Assembly: GCA_016702415.1 (NCBI GenBank)
Contig: JADJEA010000001.1
Location: 539,001-603,000 of the forward strand
Source: Nostocoides sp.
GTDB lineage: Bacteria > Actinomycetota > Actinomycetes > Actinomycetales > Dermatophilaceae
Length of the DNA: 64,000 bases
Direction: 5' to 3'
Below the pieces are notes generated by a model. It saw nothing but the letters and a program-made list of their open reading frames with translations. It was not told the origin of the DNA and did not search any database. A program made the translations under genes and the position numbers. Below, piece after piece: positions 61,001-64,000 of this stretch; within the stretch, counting starts at the first letter, position 1; the number at the start of each line of letters is the position of its first letter.

Positions 61001-64000
61001 CTTCGACGGAGACGGGGATCCCATTGCGCTCACTCAGGGCGCGTTGACACCCATCACCCGATCCACGACGACTCGGGCCTCGGCCACGGGAACGCGCGTC
61101 GACCTGCTCACTCCCATCGAAGCGGCGACGCTCCAGTACTACTACGACGTGACCGATGGCAGGGGCGGCTCCGCCCGGGGAGTTCTCACGGTCACGGTGA
61201 CCCCGAAGGCGCCGAAGCGCGCTCCAATCGCCCGCGATGACATCGTCGACCCGAGCGACGTCGTCGGCCGGACCAGCATCACCGTTCCGGTCACGGCGAA
61301 CGATGAGGACCCCGATGGCACCGTCGCAAAGCTTCAGGTCGCGACGGCAGAGCGCGGCGTCGTCGTCGATGCACGAGGGCGCCTGGTCATCCCGGTGGCC
61401 GCACAGCGGCAAGTCGTGGTCTACACGGTGACGGATCCGGACAGCCTGCGGGCGTCCGCGGTCGTGGTCGTTCCACCGGCCAGTGGAGCTCCACCGACGC
61501 TCCGCGCGGACAAGATCCCGGTCAAGGTCACGGCCGGCAAGGCCGTCGCACTCCCGCTGGCGGACTATGTCGTCGTCCGTGCCGGCCACTCCCCACGAGT
61601 GACCTACGAGACGACCGTCCAGGCAGGACCTGGAGCGAATGGCTCACCCCTGGTCAAGGACGCCGGCACATTGGTCTTCGGGGCCGTGCCCGACTACTGG
61701 GGTCACACCTCGGTGACATTCGAGGTCACCGATGGAACCAGCGCAGATGACCCCGAGGGACTGCGCGCCATCCTCACGATTCCGATCGACGTGGCAGGCC
61801 GGGGCAACACCCCCCCGACCTTCCAGCCCAGCCAGGTCACCGTGGCGGCCGGTGAGCCTGCGACGACGGTCGACCTGAGGACGATGGTCACCGACCCGGA
61901 TGGAGGCGACCTCCAGCGCATCACCTTCTCGATCGGGACGGTTCCGTCCGGCTTCGACGCCAAGCTCTCCGGGTCACGCCTGAGTGTGTCCGCCCCGGCC
62001 GAGGCCAAGCCCAATGCGGGGGGATTGCTGCCGGTGACGTTCACCGACGGAAGCACCAAACCGGTGACCGGCTCTCTTCCGCTGAAGGTACTGGCCTCCA
62101 CGAGGCCCCTTATGACGACGCGCGATGCCACTATCGACGACGCGAAGGCGGGCGAGCCTCGGTCGGTGGACATCGCGGCATATGTCACGAACCCGTTCGC
62201 CGATCAAGGGAAGCCGATCACCATCGTGCCCTATCCCAAGGTCGCTGCCGGTTTAGGGAAGATCTCCACCAGCGGCACGACTGTGACGATCACTCCCGAC
62301 GCGGCCAGTCATGGCCAGTTGACCATCGTCTATCGCGTCGCCGATGCGACGAATGCGCTGGATCGTCAAGTCGAGGGGCGGGTGTTGCTCAGCGTTCGGG
62401 ACAAGCCGGATCCGCCCACCGGCGTCAGTGCCGAGACCCACGAGTCCAAGACCGCGTCCGTCTCCTGGCTGCCGGGGGGTAACAATGGCGCGCCCATCAC
62501 GCAATTCACCGTGATCTGGGACGGTGGGAGCCAGCCGTGTGGAGTGGTGACGACCTGCACCATCACGGGGCTGACCAACAACGTGGAGTACCGCTTCCGC
62601 GTCACCGCCACGAACAGCGTCGGCGAGTCCGACCCCTCCGAGCCTGGCCCACCCGTCAAGCCGGACGTCAAGCCGGATCAGCCGTCACCCCCCACCGGCT
62701 CGTTCGGCGACAAGCAGGCGACGATCACGTGGACGACTCCCGGAAACTCGGGGTCGCCGATCACCGAATACGTCATCGAGGCCAGCCCCCCACCCGGGGG
62801 TGGGGGGCAGCAGGTCGTCGCCACCGGGACGACGTCCCTGACCTGGCCAGGACTCGCGAATGGCACGGCATACCGCTTCCGGGTCCAGGCCAAGAACGCC
62901 GAAGGCCCGTCGGACTGGTCGGACTACTCCGCCGATGTGACCCCGGTCGGGGTCCCCTTCGCGCCGGGCGCGCCGACGGCCGTTGCCAATGGCGACAAGA
63001 ATCTCGAGCCCTCGGCAACGGTGACCTGGCCGGCCGCGGACGGCAACGGGGACTCGTCACTGACCTACGAACTGCGCAAGACCGGGACGACGACCACGCT
63101 CTACTCGGGCACGGGCACCTCGACAACGGTGTCCTTGCCCGTCGGCGACACCGATGTCTCCTTCGAGGTCCACGCGATTAACAAGGCCGGGTCCGGCGCC
63201 TGGTCCGGGGCATCGAACTCCGTCCGGCCGTTCAAGGCCCCAGGCGCGCCCACCGGCGTCGCCGCCTCTGCGACCGGCTCCGACAATCAAGTCCTCATCC
63301 GGTTCACACCCGGCCCGGCGAACGGTGCCCTCCCTGGGGAGATCACCTATGCCTGGTATGCCGCGGGCACCCACGGATCAATCCCGGCCGGTGGCGGGAC
63401 GGTTACCGATGCCGCCTTCCGCAATGGGACGGACGTCTCGGTGACGGTCGTGGCGACCTCGACGGTCAAGGGTCAAACGGCGGTGGGTGCGCCCTCGGGT
63501 GGCGTCGTGGTCAACGCCTATGGTCCCCCGGCCGTGCCCACCGTCGCCGCAAGCGGCAACGTCAACGACGTCACCTTGAGCTGGAACGGGTCCGGCTCGT
63601 TCAACGGCCGCTCCATCGTCGCCGTCAACATCCTCACCACCGACGGCGGGACGCAGCGGATGTCGACAACCGGATCCATCAACCAGGGCAATGGTCGCAA
63701 TCAGACGAAGGCGATCCGAGCCCAGGCGGTCGACAGCGAGGGGCATACCAGCGCCTGGTCCGGCGATGCGGTCGCCGCCACCTGGGAGTCCCCATTCGAG
63801 GTCACCACGCATACAGAGGTGTACCCGTGCAAGTACTCGAACTGCCGGCATGTCCTGGTCGAACTCCAGAAATGGAACCCCGGCTCGTGGGTCGAGTGCC
63901 GCGTGACGGGTAACGGCGCGGCGGATTGGGTTCAGCGTCGGCAGGTGGACGGCAATGGCTACGCCGGGCCCTCGGCCGACGGAAGTCCTGGCCCGCTCTT
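58023..64000 (+). CDS. Giant membrane-anchored Ig-like/FnIII protein B, 3' end beyond window
   Basis: An open frame of at least 1,992 codons from GTG 58023 to the window end. The membrane segment ALLCVMTLVVGVLAAFH (residues 13-29) is followed by ELNDGGVWVTNESEHLVAHL, the same signature as in protein A. A propeller-like region runs to about residue 355 and a Gln/Asn/Asp linker to about 390. Repeated Ig/cadherin-like domains follow with V-x-x-ND-x-DPDGD turns. Fibronectin type III domains run from about residue 1,459 (PPTGVSAETHESKTASVSW) to at least 1,920. The last part has a Cys pair in YPCKYSNCRH. It starts 13 bases after the lipase effector. Confidence 0.9.
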   Translation, partial: MTTGVSRYRGIALLCVMTLVVGVLAAFHRGIPVADLELNDGGVWVTNESEHLVAHLNYPSRTIDGAVTIPAAIDGLSQAGDTVVATSAAGAQAVDTLTLTLGTPLLPKDGMTLVVGGQTALMADQAGGKFWAMDARALAGFSAEADPLVDKAKGVRAVVGVDGVGHLLYPDGTVRRIDRRQDRWLVSDDGSFKDFTNSESIVLTSAGDRAVAVDTSRREVWTRDSHRSLGAGEPLTVQAPGPMRDLVALATPNQLLSVPLDGGDAATTATPEPGTAAAPVAVAGCAYGAWWGSGAYIRDCPGTGNDVSRAYPQLAGESGLTFRVNRDVVVLNQTADGTIFLVNDDMRVVDNYQAAISDSTNQNQSQTDDPNDQTHQTKKGDAATHNRPPQAKNDHFGVRAGRTTTLPVLTNDVDPDGDLLTASVAKSPSLGPVRQVRGGEALQIDVPAAASGSTAFDYTVKDGRGGESVGHVEVDVHPVGQNEKPHALHGSTLTIARRAEAAYNTLSDWIDGDGDAITLVGAKAPPGFQVRFRPDGALTLKDLGNAPAGNSVVTLTVSDGTLTASGDMTVTLVDAKGRNTPPEPNPDHVQVLVGHTVAIHPLTNDTDPDGDDLRITKIDRPGPGLSVHSDLDSGVVTLTASDAARPTTQYLTYGVTDGPNVATARIRVDIVAVPKSGAPVADADIGLLPSGGSVLVDVLANDFDPLGGVLVLQSAKVTTNSTLVAQVVGHALLRVSAPGGLSAQTTLSYTVSNGSASSTGQVTIVPIPPKPSPEPPVALDDRGVVRAGDIVTVPVLDNDTSPDGLDLTLDDALDMIAGKGLGQAFVSQNALRFKAGPRAGRVRITYTVRDARGNFASADAVLTIKALDKHNSPPTPLPLVARVLAGATVTIQVPLNGIDPDGDSVLLAGITEAAKKGTVRATGGQLEYSAPASTSGTDSFAYAVADRFGAQASATVQVGIAPPPAVNQPPVAVADVVTARPGTEISIPVLANDFDGDGDPIALTQGALTPITRSTTTRASATGTRVDLLTPIEAATLQYYYDVTDGRGGSARGVLTVTVTPKAPKRAPIARDDIVDPSDVVGRTSITVPVTANDEDPDGTVAKLQVATAERGVVVDARGRLVIPVAAQRQVVVYTVTDPDSLRASAVVVVPPASGAPPTLRADKIPVKVTAGKAVALPLADYVVVRAGHSPRVTYETTVQAGPGANGSPLVKDAGTLVFGAVPDYWGHTSVTFEVTDGTSADDPEGLRAILTIPIDVAGRGNTPPTFQPSQVTVAAGEPATTVDLRTMVTDPDGGDLQRITFSIGTVPSGFDAKLSGSRLSVSAPAEAKPNAGGLLPVTFTDGSTKPVTGSLPLKVLASTRPLMTTRDATIDDAKAGEPRSVDIAAYVTNPFADQGKPITIVPYPKVAAGLGKISTSGTTVTITPDAASHGQLTIVYRVADATNALDRQVEGRVLLSVRDKPDPPTGVSAETHESKTASVSWLPGGNNGAPITQFTVIWDGGSQPCGVVTTCTITGLTNNVEYRFRVTATNSVGESDPSEPGPPVKPDVKPDQPSPPTGSFGDKQATITWTTPGNSGSPITEYVIEASPPPGGGGQQVVATGTTSLTWPGLANGTAYRFRVQAKNAEGPSDWSDYSADVTPVGVPFAPGAPTAVANGDKNLEPSATVTWPAADGNGDSSLTYELRKTGTTTTLYSGTGTSTTVSLPVGDTDVSFEVHAINKAGSGAWSGASNSVRPFKAPGAPTGVAASATGSDNQVLIRFTPGPANGALPGEITYAWYAAGTHGSIPAGGGTVTDAAFRNGTDVSVTVVATSTVKGQTAVGAPSGGVVVNAYGPPAVPTVAASGNVNDVTLSWNGSGSFNGRSIVAVNILTTDGGTQRMSTTGSINQGNGRNQTKAIRAQAVDSEGHTSAWSGDAVAATWESPFEVTTHTEVYPCKYSNCRHVLVELQKWNPGSWVECRVTGNGAADWVQRRQVDGNGYAGPSADGSPGPL

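Larger units (their letters stand above)
785..63748. repeat. Dispersed GGCATAC / GTATGCC heptamer, about 75 copies
   Basis: By hand count there are 38 copies reading GGCATAC and 37 reading GTATGCC on the + strand between these limits, mostly within genes. Nearly all extend to CGGCATAC. Base composition alone predicts about six or seven. Copies fall in all three codon phases and bring in rare codons such as ATA, GTA, TAT and GCA. Longer empty stretches are about 35.4-38.4 kb and 55.5-58.1 kb. Confidence 0.85.

Overview
This is a very GC-rich window with GTG starts, tight ATGA/GTGA overlaps and actinobacterial gene families: TerY-P signalling, WXG100 proteins, PASTA-less Ser/Thr kinases and a LPxTG-like anchor. 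It reads as a chromosomal segment of an actinomycete, possibly Micrococcales. Genus and species cannot be assigned from sequence alone. No tRNA, rRNA, transposase, integrase or CRISPR array was seen.

Region 1 (1-24.2 kb) is mostly metabolic. It holds a thiolase 3' end, a frameshifted cation/proton antiporter, and a xylose/xyloside locus. That locus has a LacI repressor divergent from an XylFGH-type sugar ABC transporter, then a GH43 beta-xylosidase and a YicI-type GH31 alpha-xylosidase. Next come a BNR sialidase-like secreted protein, a NarL-type two-component pair, an aldose epimerase, a methyltransferase, two small membrane proteins, and an OmpR-type regulator and kinase flanking a secreted trypsin-like protease. 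The protease's cell-wall anchor lies in another frame behind a tandem repeat. The region ends with a single-chain PurL.

Region 2 (24.2 kb to beyond 64 kb) is one long envelope signalling and secretion locus. A structured leader precedes an unusual multi-membrane histidine kinase. Module A follows: PP2C phosphatase, FHA protein, Ser/Thr kinase, giant Ig/FnIII surface protein, MoxR ATPase, and a fused DUF58/pseudo-transglutaminase membrane protein. Two proteins sharing a small helical domain come next, then a TerY-P triad (zinc-ribbon kinase, vWA protein, PP2C). Module B repeats the order PP2C, FHA, kinase, then adds an FHA-HTH protein (frameshifted), an EssC-like FHA/FtsK ATPase, a WXG100 protein, a WXG100-lipase fusion that looks like a secreted effector, and a second giant Ig/FnIII protein cut by the window end.

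The likely logic (inference) is a type VII-like secretion machine built around the FtsK ATPase and WXG100 substrates. It would be controlled by three kinase/phosphatase sets read by FHA domains, with MoxR/DUF58/vWA parts as assembly factors and two giant membrane-anchored proteins spanning or sensing the wall. Three copies of a 20-bp palindrome, placed upstream of -10 elements of module A and B genes, suggest a common regulator.

Across the whole window the heptamer GGCATAC and its complement GTATGCC occur about 75 times by hand count, against roughly 6-7 expected. It appears in all reading frames and forces rare codons. This DNA-level signal is independent of any gene function and is one of the most unusual things here.
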